Translations under genes and position numbers: made by a program
From: Pararhodobacter zhoushanensis
GTDB taxonomy: Bacteria > Pseudomonadota > Alphaproteobacteria > Rhodobacterales > Rhodobacteraceae
NCBI RefSeq assembly: GCF_025949695.1
Contig: NZ_JAPDFL010000001.1
Coordinates: 2,235,501-2,299,500 of the forward strand
Direction of reading: 5' to 3'
DNA length: 64,000 nucleotides
Shown: positions 37,998-46,463 of the stretch, one piece after another
How the letters are laid out: every line of letters begins with the position of its first letter
Position numbering within the stretch: the first letter of the stretch is position 1
Notes under the pieces: model-generated
Told to the model about the DNA's origin: nothing
Seen by the model: the letters and a program-made list of their open reading frames with translations, nothing else
Database searches by the model: none

Positions 37998-38312
37998 ATG
38001 TTTTTTCTTATGGAATGCCAACACTTCCCGGCCAAGGATTCCGAGCGGGACCGGCTGCGGGCGCAGCATCGCGACTGGGTTGCCTCGGGCGGCGAGGGCC
38101 TGTGCTCGGTGCTGATCGGCTCGGCCCTGTGGGCCGATGACGGCAGCGCGCTGGGGCATTGGGGCATCCTTGAGGCCGAGACGCCGCAGGCCGCCCGCAG
38201 CTTTGCCGAAGGCGATCCCTTTGCCCGCGAGGGCGTGGTTTCGGCCATTGATATCACCCGGCTGGCGGATGGCTTCAAAGCCGACCGCATCAGCCCTCGC
38301 ATGACCACCTGA
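37998..38312 (+). CDS. YciI-family protein
   Basis: A 104-residue YciI/ferredoxin-like-fold protein (MFFLMECQHFPAKDSERDRLRAQHRDWV, GHWGILEAETPQAARSFAEGDPFAREGVVS). Such proteins include muconolactone isomerase-like and dehydrochlorinase folds and often accompany catabolic operons, but most have no assigned reaction. GGAGAGCGC precedes the ATG, 12 bases after the hydrolase stop. Confidence 0.85.
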   Translation: MFFLMECQHFPAKDSERDRLRAQHRDWVASGGEGLCSVLIGSALWADDGSALGHWGILEAETPQAARSFAEGDPFAREGVVSAIDITRLADGFKADRISPRMTT

Positions 38313-38329
38313 CACTGGAGGACCCTGTC

Positions 38330-39235
38330 ATGGCTCTGTTCAACCTGCGCGCCAACAAAGGCGCTGCCGACAAGCCCGAGCTGAAGACCGGCGCGCTGTC
38401 CGCGCTGCTTGAAGGCACCTCGATCGAGGTGATGCCGCGCACCGCTGCCAAGATCGAAAGCTTCGCCGAAATTCTGCCCGCCGGCACGCGCGTCTATGTC
38501 GCGCATCTGGACGGCACGCCGATTGACGAGATGGTCGAGACGGTCAAGCGGATCACCGATGAGGGCTTCCCGGTGATGCCCCACGTCCCCGCCCGCATCA
38601 TCGACAGCCGCGCCACGCTGGAAACCTGGCTGAAACGCTACCGCACCGAGGCCGGAGCCGAGCAGGCGCTGGTGCTGGCGGGGGGCGTGCCGACGGTGGC
38701 GGGTGAATTCACCTCGTCCATCGACCTTTTGAAAACCGGGCTGTTCGACGAGCTGGGCTTCAAGCGCCTGCATGTCGCCGGTCACCCCGAGGGCAACAAG
38801 GACATCGACCCCAAGGGCGGCACCGCCGTCGTTGATGAAGCGATGCTGTGGAAGCAGAACTTCTCGAAGAATTCCGATGCCGAAATGGCCATCGCCACGC
38901 AATTCGCGTTTGAGAGCGGGCCGATCATCGCCTGGGCCGAGCGTCTGCAAGCCATGGGCATCACCCTGCCGATCCATCTGGGCGTCGCCGGTCCGACCAA
39001 GCTGCAAACGCTGATCAAATTCGCTATCGCCTGTGGTGTCGGCCCGTCGCTGAGCGTGCTGCAAAAGCGGGCGATGGATCTGACCAAGCTCTTGGTGCCG
39101 TTCGCACCGACCGAGATGCTGGCGGAAATCGCGGCCTACAAGACCTCGCATCCTGACAGCCTGCTCGAGCATGTGCACCTGTTCCCGCTGGGCGGGATCA
39201 AGACCTCGGCGACCTGGTTGAGCGAGCACAAGTAA
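38330..39235 (+). CDS. Methylenetetrahydrofolate reductase-family protein
   Basis: A 301-residue TIM-barrel protein of the MetF family: EVMPRTAAKIESF near the N-terminus, YVAHLDGTPIDEMVETVKRI, LVLAGGVPTVAGEF and the GHPEGNKD segment match MetF-like reductases. In SYK-6-type O-demethylation clusters a metF gene recycles 5-methyl-THF from LigM/DesA. Here the gene ends the LigM-like/TRAP block and would oxidise methyl-THF for C1 use. TGGAGGACC precedes the ATG. The divergent form (not the housekeeping type) is consistent with a dedicated role. Confidence 0.82.
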   Translation: MALFNLRANKGAADKPELKTGALSALLEGTSIEVMPRTAAKIESFAEILPAGTRVYVAHLDGTPIDEMVETVKRITDEGFPVMPHVPARIIDSRATLETWLKRYRTEAGAEQALVLAGGVPTVAGEFTSSIDLLKTGLFDELGFKRLHVAGHPEGNKDIDPKGGTAVVDEAMLWKQNFSKNSDAEMAIATQFAFESGPIIAWAERLQAMGITLPIHLGVAGPTKLQTLIKFAIACGVGPSLSVLQKRAMDLTKLLVPFAPTEMLAEIAAYKTSHPDSLLEHVHLFPLGGIKTSATWLSEHK

Positions 39236-39240
39236 AAGAG

Positions 39241-39331
39241 GCGGGGGGCTGCGCGCCCCCGCACCCCTGCGCCAAAGGGGGAGCACGCTCCCCCTTTGGA
39301 AACCCCCGTGGATATTTAGAGACAGAAAATG
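39241..39331 (+). repeat. Double-hairpin intergenic repeat, copy 6 (half unit)
   Basis: GCGGGGGGC with GCGCCCCCGC stem, then CCAAAGGGGGAGC with GCTCCCCCTTTGG stem (39272-39299), then the core CCCCCGTGGATATTTAGAG, ACAGAAAATG. It fills the 98-base space between the convergent MetF-like and hydroxypyruvate isomerase genes. Confidence 0.8.
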
Positions 39332-39333
39332 GG

Positions 39334-40077
39334 TCAGCAGGCAGAGAGCCTGGGGAGCCAGTCGAGGGAGGCGTCTGTCGGGCCGTTGGGTTTGTATTCG
39401 GCACCGATGGGGCCGGGCCAGTTGAGCCGGGGCAGGAGCGTCACGTAGTCGACGCTGCCGTGGTCTGGCGCGCTGCGGTCGGGGACGGCGGCAATCTGGA
39501 TATGGCCGATCAGCGGGCGCAGGGTGTCGACGTCATTGAAGACCTCGGGCTCGGTGCGGCCGACATGGTAGCAATCGAACATCAGTTTCAGATTGGGGCG
39601 GTTGAGCGTTTTCAGCGTGTCGACCGCTTGAGCCGTGGTGTTCAGGTGGTAGTCGGGCACGTGCCAGCGGTTGATCGCTTCGATGAGCAGGGTCATGCCG
39701 GGCGGCGCGCTGTCGCAGGCATAGGCGAGGTTGGCGTGGTAGGTCGCGTCGTCGCCGTGTTTGCCCGCCATGAGGTGCACGGCGCGCGTGTCGGTGGCCA
39801 GCGCATAGGCGAAGGCCTCATCGATGGCGGCGCGGGCCTCGGCCTCGCGGTCCTTCAGCGCAAGAAGGCCGAAATCGCCAGTGCCGCCGGGGCGGGTGTT
39901 GAGGGTCATCATCCGCAAGCCGGTTTCGAGCAGCGCGGCGCGCGTCTCGGCGGCGGGGGTGTCGTAGGGGAAGTGGCACTCGACCGCCGCGAAGCCCGCG
40001 GCCTTGGCGGCGCGGATCGCGTCGGGCAGGGGACGGTCGGTCCACAGGAAGCCGAGATTGGCGGAGAATTCCCTCAC
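39334..40077 (-). CDS. hyi: Hydroxypyruvate isomerase-family TIM-barrel protein
   Basis: A 247-residue sugar isomerase-fold protein. N-terminal REFSANLGFLWTDRPLPDAIRAAKAAGFAAVECHFPYD, the LLIEAINRWHVPDYHLN segment with the metal-binding Glu, LMFDCYHVGR, HIQIAAVPDR and IGAEYKP are typical of Hyi (hydroxypyruvate to tartronate semialdehyde). The start overlaps the DUF1513 stop by four bases, so it is transcribed as the last gene of the iron operon, although no functional link is obvious. Confidence 0.85.
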   Translation of the reverse strand: MREFSANLGFLWTDRPLPDAIRAAKAAGFAAVECHFPYDTPAAETRAALLETGLRMMTLNTRPGGTGDFGLLALKDREAEARAAIDEAFAYALATDTRAVHLMAGKHGDDATYHANLAYACDSAPPGMTLLIEAINRWHVPDYHLNTTAQAVDTLKTLNRPNLKLMFDCYHVGRTEPEVFNDVDTLRPLIGHIQIAAVPDRSAPDHGSVDYVTLLPRLNWPGPIGAEYKPNGPTDASLDWLPRLSAC

Positions 40078-41120
40078 AGCGTGACGATGTGGTTATCCCA
40101 GGCGCGCGGGCGCAGGCCCAGCGGCCGGGCGTGGCCTTGCGTGACGCGCAGGACACCGCCGCCGCCATCGGTGGTCAGGAACCCGCCGGGGCAGGGGGCA
40201 AGGCCGCAGATATCGGCGCGGCGGGTGGCACCGAGGAACGCGCCGCTGGTGTCGAAACGGTGCAGCCGGCCGCCGCGGGGCGAGGTGATCGCCACCTCGC
40301 CTGCGGTAAAGGCGCAGGAGCCGGCGTAGCCCTGCATCAGAGCCTGCTCGGCATCGGGGGCTGAGGCAAGGAGGGGCGCGTTGCCCCGACGGTGCAGACC
40401 GAGGAGCGGGACAACCTGCCCCGCGTCGCCTTCCCACTGCATCGCGAAGGCGAGTGTGCCGTCGTCATGGGCGAGGTGGCGGATCGAGGCGAAGTGCAGC
40501 GCGGGATTCAGCGTGACCTGTTCGGCGATCGCGTCGGCTTCGATATAGGTCAGCGAGGGGGCCATATCCGGCACGTTCAGCTTGGTGCGGTCGCTGGGGT
40601 CGGTGGCGATGCCGCCATTGGCGACGGCAAACACGTCGCCCGGCAGGCGCAGCACTTCGTGCGGGCCGATGCCGCCGGTTTCAATCTGGCCGATGCGGCG
40701 ATACTCGGCGTCCCAGAGGCCCAGAAAGCCCTGACTGTCGGACGCGCGCTGCTCGGTGGTGGTGAGCAGGCTGCCATCCTCGGTAAAGGCACCGTGGCCG
40801 TTGAACTGCATCCCCTCGGGCGGGGTCAACTGGCGCAGCAGGCTGCCGGTCGCGCAGTCGAGCACCAGCGCGAAAGCGCCGGGGCGGCGGGCAAAGACCA
40901 CGGCCTGAGGCCGGTGCGGATGCCCGGCCCCGGCATGGCCGCGCGCGGGCAGGGGCAGGCGGAAAGTGTCCGCGCCATCCTCGGCGATGCCAAAGAGCGC
41001 GTAAGCGCCGTCAGCCTCACGCGCGCAGGCCAGCCAGCGCGGCCCGCCCGCATCGGCCCAGCTGGGTTTGGGCGCGGCGACGGCCACCAGCCCGGCGAGA
41101 AAGGCGCGACGGCTGGTCAT
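40074..41120 (-). CDS. DUF1513 beta-propeller-like periplasmic protein
   Basis: A 348-residue protein with a twin-arginine signal (MTSRRAFLAGLVAVAAPKPSWA) and repeated beta-type segments (QFNGHGAFTEDGSLLTTTEQ, GIGPHEVLRLPGDVFAVANGG, FASIRHLAHDDGTLAFAMQWEG) matching DUF1513. These proteins occur with imelysins and di-haem oxidoreductases in iron-regulated loci. The molecular role is unknown. It starts three bases after the imelysin stop. Confidence 0.85.
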   Translation of the reverse strand: MTSRRAFLAGLVAVAAPKPSWADAGGPRWLACAREADGAYALFGIAEDGADTFRLPLPARGHAGAGHPHRPQAVVFARRPGAFALVLDCATGSLLRQLTPPEGMQFNGHGAFTEDGSLLTTTEQRASDSQGFLGLWDAEYRRIGQIETGGIGPHEVLRLPGDVFAVANGGIATDPSDRTKLNVPDMAPSLTYIEADAIAEQVTLNPALHFASIRHLAHDDGTLAFAMQWEGDAGQVVPLLGLHRRGNAPLLASAPDAEQALMQGYAGSCAFTAGEVAITSPRGGRLHRFDTSGAFLGATRRADICGLAPCPGGFLTTDGGGGVLRVTQGHARPLGLRPRAWDNHIVTL

Positions 41121-41123
41121 GGC

Positions 41124-42107
41124 TCAGTCTCCGTCCGCCGAGTTGAAGCCGGGGGCGATGCCCATCGTTTCGCCGATGTCGACGATCAGCACGTCACCGA
41201 TGGTGCGCACCCGGCCTTGCAGCGATTCCAACCGCAGGCGGGCTTGCGCTTCGGTGATGTCCTGAAACGCCGGGTCAGCAATCGTGCTGGCAAAATACTT
41301 TGCGGCGTCAAACGCTTGCTCGACCGCCTCAAGCGGTTGCCCGGCCAGCGCGGTCGCCATCTGGTGCAGCGCCTCCAGCGAGAGAGACACGTTGCGCATG
41401 CTGCGGCTCGCGCGCCAGGTCTCGGCCCGTTGCGGGCGCGGGCGGTCCAGCGTGCCCATCGGGCGGCCAAGGCGCTGGTCGGCGATGAACTCGATCCCGC
41501 CGTGCAGCTGGGTGAAGAGCGCGCGCTCGGCCTCTTGCGGCGAGAGGTAGACACCGTTGTCCGTCGCCCCGGCGTTGCGCAGCTCGGGCGCGAATTTCTG
41601 GTTCCAGGCGGCGTTCACGGCTTCGGCCTGATTGGCCAGATCCTGCGTCATGACCGTCACCAGCGTGCAGGAATAGCTGCCCGCCGCATAGTCGTTGAAC
41701 TGCGGATCGTAGAGCATGGTTTCCAGCGCATAGAGCCCGCGCGCGGCGGCGGAGACCTCGGTAAAGGCCTCGGCGTCGGTGCCCATCGCGTCTTCATCGG
41801 CGATCAGCCGGGCCAGTGTGCGCCGCCCGCTGCTGCGATCGTCGGGCCAGTACGCCATGCTCAGCGTCGCCTGTTCCTGCGGTCCCATGCGCAGATGGCT
41901 GATACCCATCCACGCGTCAAAGGCGGTGTTCCACGCCGGGGTCAGCGCGTCGGGTAGGCAGTTTTCAGCGGCGGCCGTGGCCAGATCCTGCGTGGCACTG
42001 GCAAAGGCGGCCTCGCCGGGCAGTATATGGGTGTCGAGCACCGCGTTGACATCGGCCAGCGCCGGGGCGGCGGTGAAACACAGAGCGAAGGCAAGGCTGA
42101 GGCGCAT
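41124..42107 (-). CDS. Imelysin-family periplasmic protein 2
   Basis: A 327-residue protein with a signal peptide (MRLSLAFALCFTAAPALA) and the imelysin helical fold (AWNTAFDAWMGISHLRMGPQEQ, GRRTLARLIADED). The family's GxHxxE motif reads GLYALETML here, so the His is replaced by Tyr; metal-site function may be lost or altered. It overlaps the di-haem oxidoreductase stop by one base. Imelysin-like proteins are tied to periplasmic iron handling. Confidence 0.85.
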   Translation of the reverse strand: MRLSLAFALCFTAAPALADVNAVLDTHILPGEAAFASATQDLATAAAENCLPDALTPAWNTAFDAWMGISHLRMGPQEQATLSMAYWPDDRSSGRRTLARLIADEDAMGTDAEAFTEVSAAARGLYALETMLYDPQFNDYAAGSYSCTLVTVMTQDLANQAEAVNAAWNQKFAPELRNAGATDNGVYLSPQEAERALFTQLHGGIEFIADQRLGRPMGTLDRPRPQRAETWRASRSMRNVSLSLEALHQMATALAGQPLEAVEQAFDAAKYFASTIADPAFQDITEAQARLRLESLQGRVRTIGDVLIVDIGETMGIAPGFNSADGD

Positions 42108-43642
42108 CAGAGGGACTCCAGAAAGCGCAGCAAGGCGGCGCGGTCATCAGGGGCGAGGGCGACCACGGCGTCGCGGGCTGTCTGCGCCTCGCCACCGTGC
42201 CAGAGCACGGCTTCCAGCAGGGACCGTGCGCGCCCGTCGTGCAGGAACTGGGTATGCCCGCTGACCCGTTCGGTCAAGCCGATCCCCCATAACGGTGGCG
42301 TGCGCCACTCGGTGCCGGTGGCGCGGGCTTCTGGTCGGTGGTCGGCCAGACCCTCGCCCATGTCGTGCAGCAGAAGGTCGGTGTAGGGCCAGATCAGCTG
42401 GAAGCTTTGCTCGGGCCGGTCGGGCAGGCGGGCGGTGACAAAGGCGGGTTGGTGGCAACTGGCGCAGTCCAGCTGGTGAAAGATCGCGCGCCCGCGCAGC
42501 ACTTCCGCGTCATCCACGTCGCGGCGGGCGGGGACGCCCAGATTGCGGGCATAAAAGGTGACCAGATCGAGCGCCTGCTGGCTGACCTCGACACTGTCCT
42601 GTTCGGGGTCAGCGCCGTCGATGGCCATGCGGCAGACGGTTTGCGCCGGGGTGCAGTCACCGGCGCTGTCGGGGAACAGCGGCGTCGACAGGCCCATGTC
42701 GCCCGAGAAGGCGGCGGCGCTTTGCTGCATCACCGTGGGGGCACCGGCCTTGTGGCCGAAACGGCCCAGCATGGGGGCGTTGAATTCGGGCGACCAGACG
42801 ATGTTGGGGCGGCCCGAGATGCCATTGCCGTCGGCATCGTCGGGGTCGGCATGGGCGAGGATGTCGGCCACAGGGATCGCCTCGAGCAGTCCGAGGCCGA
42901 GCATCTGGGGGGCAACGCGGGGGCTGAGCATGGCGGTGTCGCCCAAGGGGCCAAAGGCCAGATCCTCGGCCCGCCAATCGGGGCGGCGCAGGGACGCGGT
43001 TTCGCCCCCTGCCAGCGCGACCGGGATTTCCTCCCAATCGACGACCAGCCGGTATTCGGCGGGCTGGCCCTGCACCGCAAAGTCCTGCATCTGCGCACCG
43101 TAAGCCGGATGGGGAAGGGTGGCGATGTAATCGGCGATTCCGGCAGGGCCTGCCGTGCCCTCGGGCGCGGGGATCGAGACGCGCAGGAACATCGAGATCG
43201 CGTTATCGTCGCCGGGGCCGGGCGGATGGCCGCGCCCGTCGAGCAGATGGCAGGTCTGGCAGCCCCGCGCATTGTAGAGCGGGCCCAGACCATCCGACGC
43301 GATGGTCGAGGACGGGGCCGAGACCCAGAGCCGGGTGAACAGGCCGTTGCCCAGACGAAAATCCATCTGGTCTTCAAAGCTCATGTTCGCGGAAGGCTGC
43401 GAGAAGGCGTCATTGCCGGTGCGGACCCGGACTGTCGCCGCACCGCCCGAACGCAGCTCAAACCGCTGCGGCAGGGTCGGATCGCTGGGCGGCGCTGTCA
43501 CCAGAGCGACGCGCCGGGCTTCGGACGGGGTGCGGGGGGTGGCGTTCAGGTGCAGGTCGGTCAGATCCTGCGCAGCCAAGGGAGCCGCGAGTGGCAGGGC
43601 TGTGATCAGCCCTGCCAGCAGGCGGGCCTTACTCGGCCTCAT
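42107..43642 (-). CDS. Di-haem oxidoreductase-family c-type cytochrome (DUF1111)
   Basis: A periplasmic cytochrome of 511 residues with a signal peptide (MRPSKARLLAGLITALPLAAPLAAQ). Two CxxCH haem sites are visible: GCQTCH at residues 128-132 and CASCH near 393-397. GRFGHKAGAPTVMQQSAAAFSGDMGLSTPLF and the C-terminal GHTQFLHDGRARSLLEAVLWHGGEA are typical of the DHOR group. The ATG at 43642 lies inside the end of bfr; coupling is likely. In iron-uptake loci this protein pairs with imelysins, perhaps as an Fe(III)/Fe(II) redox partner. Confidence 0.88.
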   Translation of the reverse strand: MRPSKARLLAGLITALPLAAPLAAQDLTDLHLNATPRTPSEARRVALVTAPPSDPTLPQRFELRSGGAATVRVRTGNDAFSQPSANMSFEDQMDFRLGNGLFTRLWVSAPSSTIASDGLGPLYNARGCQTCHLLDGRGHPPGPGDDNAISMFLRVSIPAPEGTAGPAGIADYIATLPHPAYGAQMQDFAVQGQPAEYRLVVDWEEIPVALAGGETASLRRPDWRAEDLAFGPLGDTAMLSPRVAPQMLGLGLLEAIPVADILAHADPDDADGNGISGRPNIVWSPEFNAPMLGRFGHKAGAPTVMQQSAAAFSGDMGLSTPLFPDSAGDCTPAQTVCRMAIDGADPEQDSVEVSQQALDLVTFYARNLGVPARRDVDDAEVLRGRAIFHQLDCASCHQPAFVTARLPDRPEQSFQLIWPYTDLLLHDMGEGLADHRPEARATGTEWRTPPLWGIGLTERVSGHTQFLHDGRARSLLEAVLWHGGEAQTARDAVVALAPDDRAALLRFLESL

Positions 43643-44115
43643 CCATCGGCGCGGCGTTGAGCAGCGCATAGCGTTCGTCTCCGAGGCGGTCATAGAGCGC
43701 CAGCTGGGTTTCGAGGAAATCGATATGGCCTTCCTCGTCGACCAGCAGCGCCTGAAACAGCTCCATCGTGCCGAAATCGCTCACTGACTGGCAATAAGCG
43801 CGCGCCTCGCGGTAAAGCGCGACGGCTTCCTCTTCCGCCGCCAGATCGGCGGTCAGGGTTTCGCGCGGGCTTTCGCCGATGCGCAGCGAGATCGAGCTTT
43901 TGCAGATTGGGATGGCCGCCCAGAAAGATGATCCGGGCGATCAGCTTGTCGGCGTGCTGCATCTCTTCAATGCTTTCCTCACGGCTTTTCTTGGCCATGC
44001 GGGTCAGGCCCCAGTCTTCCTGCAGGCGGAAATGCAGCCAGTACTGGCTGACCGCCGTCAGTTCCGAGCGCAGGGCCTTGTTGAGATACTCGATGACCTT
44101 TGCATCACCCTTCAT
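43629..44115 (-). pseudogene. bfr: Bacterioferritin, frameshifted
   Basis: The first 75 residues ([20 protein letters not shown]) match bacterioferritin, with ferroxidase ligands Glu18, Glu51 and His54 and haem-ligand Met52. After NLQKLD the frame fails. An extra base at about 43889 (T on the minus strand, in GATC-T-CGCTG) displaces [34 protein letters not shown]; removing it gives a normal 161-residue Bfr ending RYALLNAAPMDEAE at 43629. Either a sequencing error or a real mutation. AGGAGG precedes the ATG within the end of bfd. The corrected 3' end overlaps the di-haem oxidoreductase start. Confidence 0.88.
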
Positions 44116-44117
44116 CG

Positions 44118-44357
44118 TCAGTCCTCCTGTTGGGCTGCACGGCGCAAGCCGCGTAGCTGACTGGGAACTTCCGTATTCGGATTTCCTCTCAGGGTCGAGA
44201 GAAAGGTCTTCATGCAACCACCACAATCGGCGGATTTACCCAAGGCGCGGTACACTTTGCCGGGCGTGATGATCGTCAGCGGGTCCGAGGCCCGCATCCA
44301 GTCCACGGCGGCATGGATGTCCCGGTCGGTGATGCCGGTGCAGGAACAGACGATCAT
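44118..44357 (-). CDS. bfd: Bacterioferritin-associated ferredoxin
   Basis: A 79-residue [2Fe-2S] protein with cysteines at 4, 6, 45 and 48 ([10 protein letters not shown] ... DCGGC), exactly the Bfd pattern. It reduces the haem of Bfr to release stored iron. It lies two bases upstream of bfr and 35 bases downstream of the imelysin gene. Confidence 0.93.
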   Translation of the reverse strand: MIVCSCTGITDRDIHAAVDWMRASDPLTIITPGKVYRALGKSADCGGCMKTFLSTLRGNPNTEVPSQLRGLRRAAQQED

Positions 44358-44392
44358 CGCTAAGGCCCTCTGTGTTTGCTCGAACGCGGCGT

Positions 44393-45652
44393 TTACTCGA
44401 AAACGGCGCCGGGGTTGTCGAGGCTGTCCGAGCCTTCGATCGCCACACCGTCCAGATTGAGCGCGACGATGACACGCTCGATGTCACGGGTCTGCGCGAC
44501 CAGCGCATCCACCGCCCCCATGATCACCGTCTCGCCGGTCTCGTTGCCGGGCGCGAGCATCATGTCATAGGACATGCCGCCCTCGGCCGTATCGACCATG
44601 GTTTGCAGCGCGGCGACCGAGGCATCCAGACCCGCAGTCAGCGCCTGATCCAGTGCCGGATCGGTCTGCGCGACCAGATCGCTCAGGCTGGGGCCGTCGA
44701 CAACGCTGCCATCGGTGCGGGTGTAGCTGCCGGTATAGACGTTCCGGATGCCCAGCCCGTCATAGTAATGGCTGTAATGCGTGTTGTCCGAGAAGCAGTC
44801 ATGCTCTTCCTCGGGGTCGTTCAGCATCAGACCCAGACGGATACGCTCGCCCGCCAGCTCGCCGTAGGACAGGCTGCCCATGCCGGTCAGGATCGCCGAC
44901 AGACCGGCGGTCTCGTCGGCGGTGACCGCTTCGCGCGCCGCGCCGCCATCGGTCCAGTTGGCGGCCATTTCTTCAAGATCGGTGATCAGTAGCCCGGTCG
45001 CAGCGCGCAGATAGGCCGCGCGGCGGTCACAGTTGCCATTGGTGCAGGCGTCGCCCTGCGCGTAGTCGGTCCAGGGGCGTTCGCCCGCACCGGCGTCGGT
45101 GCCGTGCAGATCCTGACCCCAGAGCAGGAATTCGATGGCGTGATAGCCGGTGGCGACATTGGCTTCGACCGCGTCGGCCTCTTGCAGCACGTCTTGCAGC
45201 AGGGTCGCGTCGATCACCGAGGCGTCGATCGTCTCGCCCGAAAGGGTCAGGCTGGGATTGGCGATCACATTGAGCTGCGCGGCGGGGTTGTCGTCACCGC
45301 CGATATAGCTGCGCGCGACATAGTCGATCAGACCCTCGTCCAGCGGCCAGGCGTTCACGCGGCCCTCCCAATCGTCAACGATCGGATTGCCAAAGCGGTA
45401 GGCCTCGGTCTGCTGATAGGGCACGCGCGCGGCGATCCAGGCAGCGCGGGCGTTTTCCAGCCCGGCTTCGGACGGGGCGGCCAGAAAGGCGGCAATCGCT
45501 TCGGACAGGTTCTGCGCGCTGTTCAGCGAGTCGGTGTACGCGGCTTCGGCGATGTCTGAATAGGTGGTCAGCACCTCGGCAGGCGTCACGGCATTCGCGG
45601 CCATGGGGAAAGTCAGGGCGGCGGTCAGGGCAAGGGTCGAAATATGGCGCAT
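44393..45652 (-). CDS. Imelysin-family iron-regulated periplasmic protein 1 (IrpA-like)
   Basis: A 419-residue secreted protein (signal peptide MRHISTLALTAALTFPMAANA) of the IrpA/imelysin group. It keeps the GxHxxE motif (GYHAIEFLLWG), and has the doubled helical bundle, plus DCFSDNTHYSHYYDGLGIRNVYTGSY, a segment typical of the long form. It is the first gene of the minus-strand iron operon; the 173-base region upstream holds its promoter, with TTGACA on the minus strand at 45776-45781. Iron-dependent control is expected from the gene content, but no clear Fur or Irr box was found. Confidence 0.9.
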   Translation of the reverse strand: MRHISTLALTAALTFPMAANAVTPAEVLTTYSDIAEAAYTDSLNSAQNLSEAIAAFLAAPSEAGLENARAAWIAARVPYQQTEAYRFGNPIVDDWEGRVNAWPLDEGLIDYVARSYIGGDDNPAAQLNVIANPSLTLSGETIDASVIDATLLQDVLQEADAVEANVATGYHAIEFLLWGQDLHGTDAGAGERPWTDYAQGDACTNGNCDRRAAYLRAATGLLITDLEEMAANWTDGGAAREAVTADETAGLSAILTGMGSLSYGELAGERIRLGLMLNDPEEEHDCFSDNTHYSHYYDGLGIRNVYTGSYTRTDGSVVDGPSLSDLVAQTDPALDQALTAGLDASVAALQTMVDTAEGGMSYDMMLAPGNETGETVIMGAVDALVAQTRDIERVIVALNLDGVAIEGSDSLDNPGAVFE

Positions 45653-45825
45653 GAATCCTCGGGCTGGCTGGGCGCCGGGGATGGGAGCGGCGCTTGAAAA
45701 TCAGGCCGGGCTTGTCCGTGTCAGGGTGGCACAGCGTGGCTTGGCTGGGCGCAATCTGCGTCCGGCCAGCCTGAATGTCAATCCTGATATCTTTACTTGG
45801 AATAAGCGCGCCGCCGCGCGGCGGG

Positions 45826-46269
45826 CTATTTCCCGGCCAGCAACAGCGCCATATGCCGCATCGCCAGCGCGTAGCCATGCACGCCGAACCCCGCCAGCAC
45901 CGCATCCGCGCGGGCACTGACATAGGAATGGTGGCGGAAGGCCTCGCGCTTGTGGACCTGAGAGATATGGACCTCGATCACCGGGCCCTCAAAGGTCATC
46001 AGCGCATCGAAAACCGCAACCGAGGTATGGGTCAGCGCGGCGGGGTTGATGATGATCCCGGCCGCTGTTTCGCGCGCCTCGTGGATCCAGTCGATGATCT
46101 GCCCCTCCCAGTTGGACTGGCGCAGCACCGACTCAAGCCCGGCCTCTTGGGCAATGGCGGCACAGGCGGCGGCGACATCATCCAGCGTGTCGCGGCCATA
46201 GATTTCGGGCTGGCGCTTGCCCAGCAGGTTCAGGTTGGGGCCGTTCAGGATATGGATGGTGCGGGTCAT
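45826..46269 (-). CDS. aroQ: 3-dehydroquinate dehydratase, type II
   Basis: Shikimate pathway enzyme that dehydrates 3-dehydroquinate. The 147-residue product begins [25 protein letters not shown], with Tyr24 and Arg19 as expected catalytic residues, then [25 protein letters not shown] and [20 protein letters not shown]. The start is the ATG at 46269. It ends 173 bases from the imelysin gene. Confidence 0.95.
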   Translation of the reverse strand: MTRTIHILNGPNLNLLGKRQPEIYGRDTLDDVAAACAAIAQEAGLESVLRQSNWEGQIIDWIHEARETAAGIIINPAALTHTSVAVFDALMTFEGPVIEVHISQVHKREAFRHHSYVSARADAVLAGFGVHGYALAMRHMALLLAGK

Positions 46270-46463
46270 CGGGATCTGCTCACAAAGCTGTTGGCACAGC
46301 TTACCGATTGGGCACCGGGTGCGCCAGCCCGTTGGCGCTGCGCTGTTTCCTGCCGGGCGGCCCTGCGCACAGGGTTGTGTTTCCCAAACCGCTAGGTCTG
46401 TCACCGCAGGCGCGCTACCTTGTGCCATCGCCCCTGACCGGGGCGCGCACCACCGGGGGGCCC

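Noticed and set aside
11234..39331. CRISPR-like array from the recurring repeats
   Set aside because: The copies are kilobases apart, in both orientations, with no regular spacers and no cas genes.
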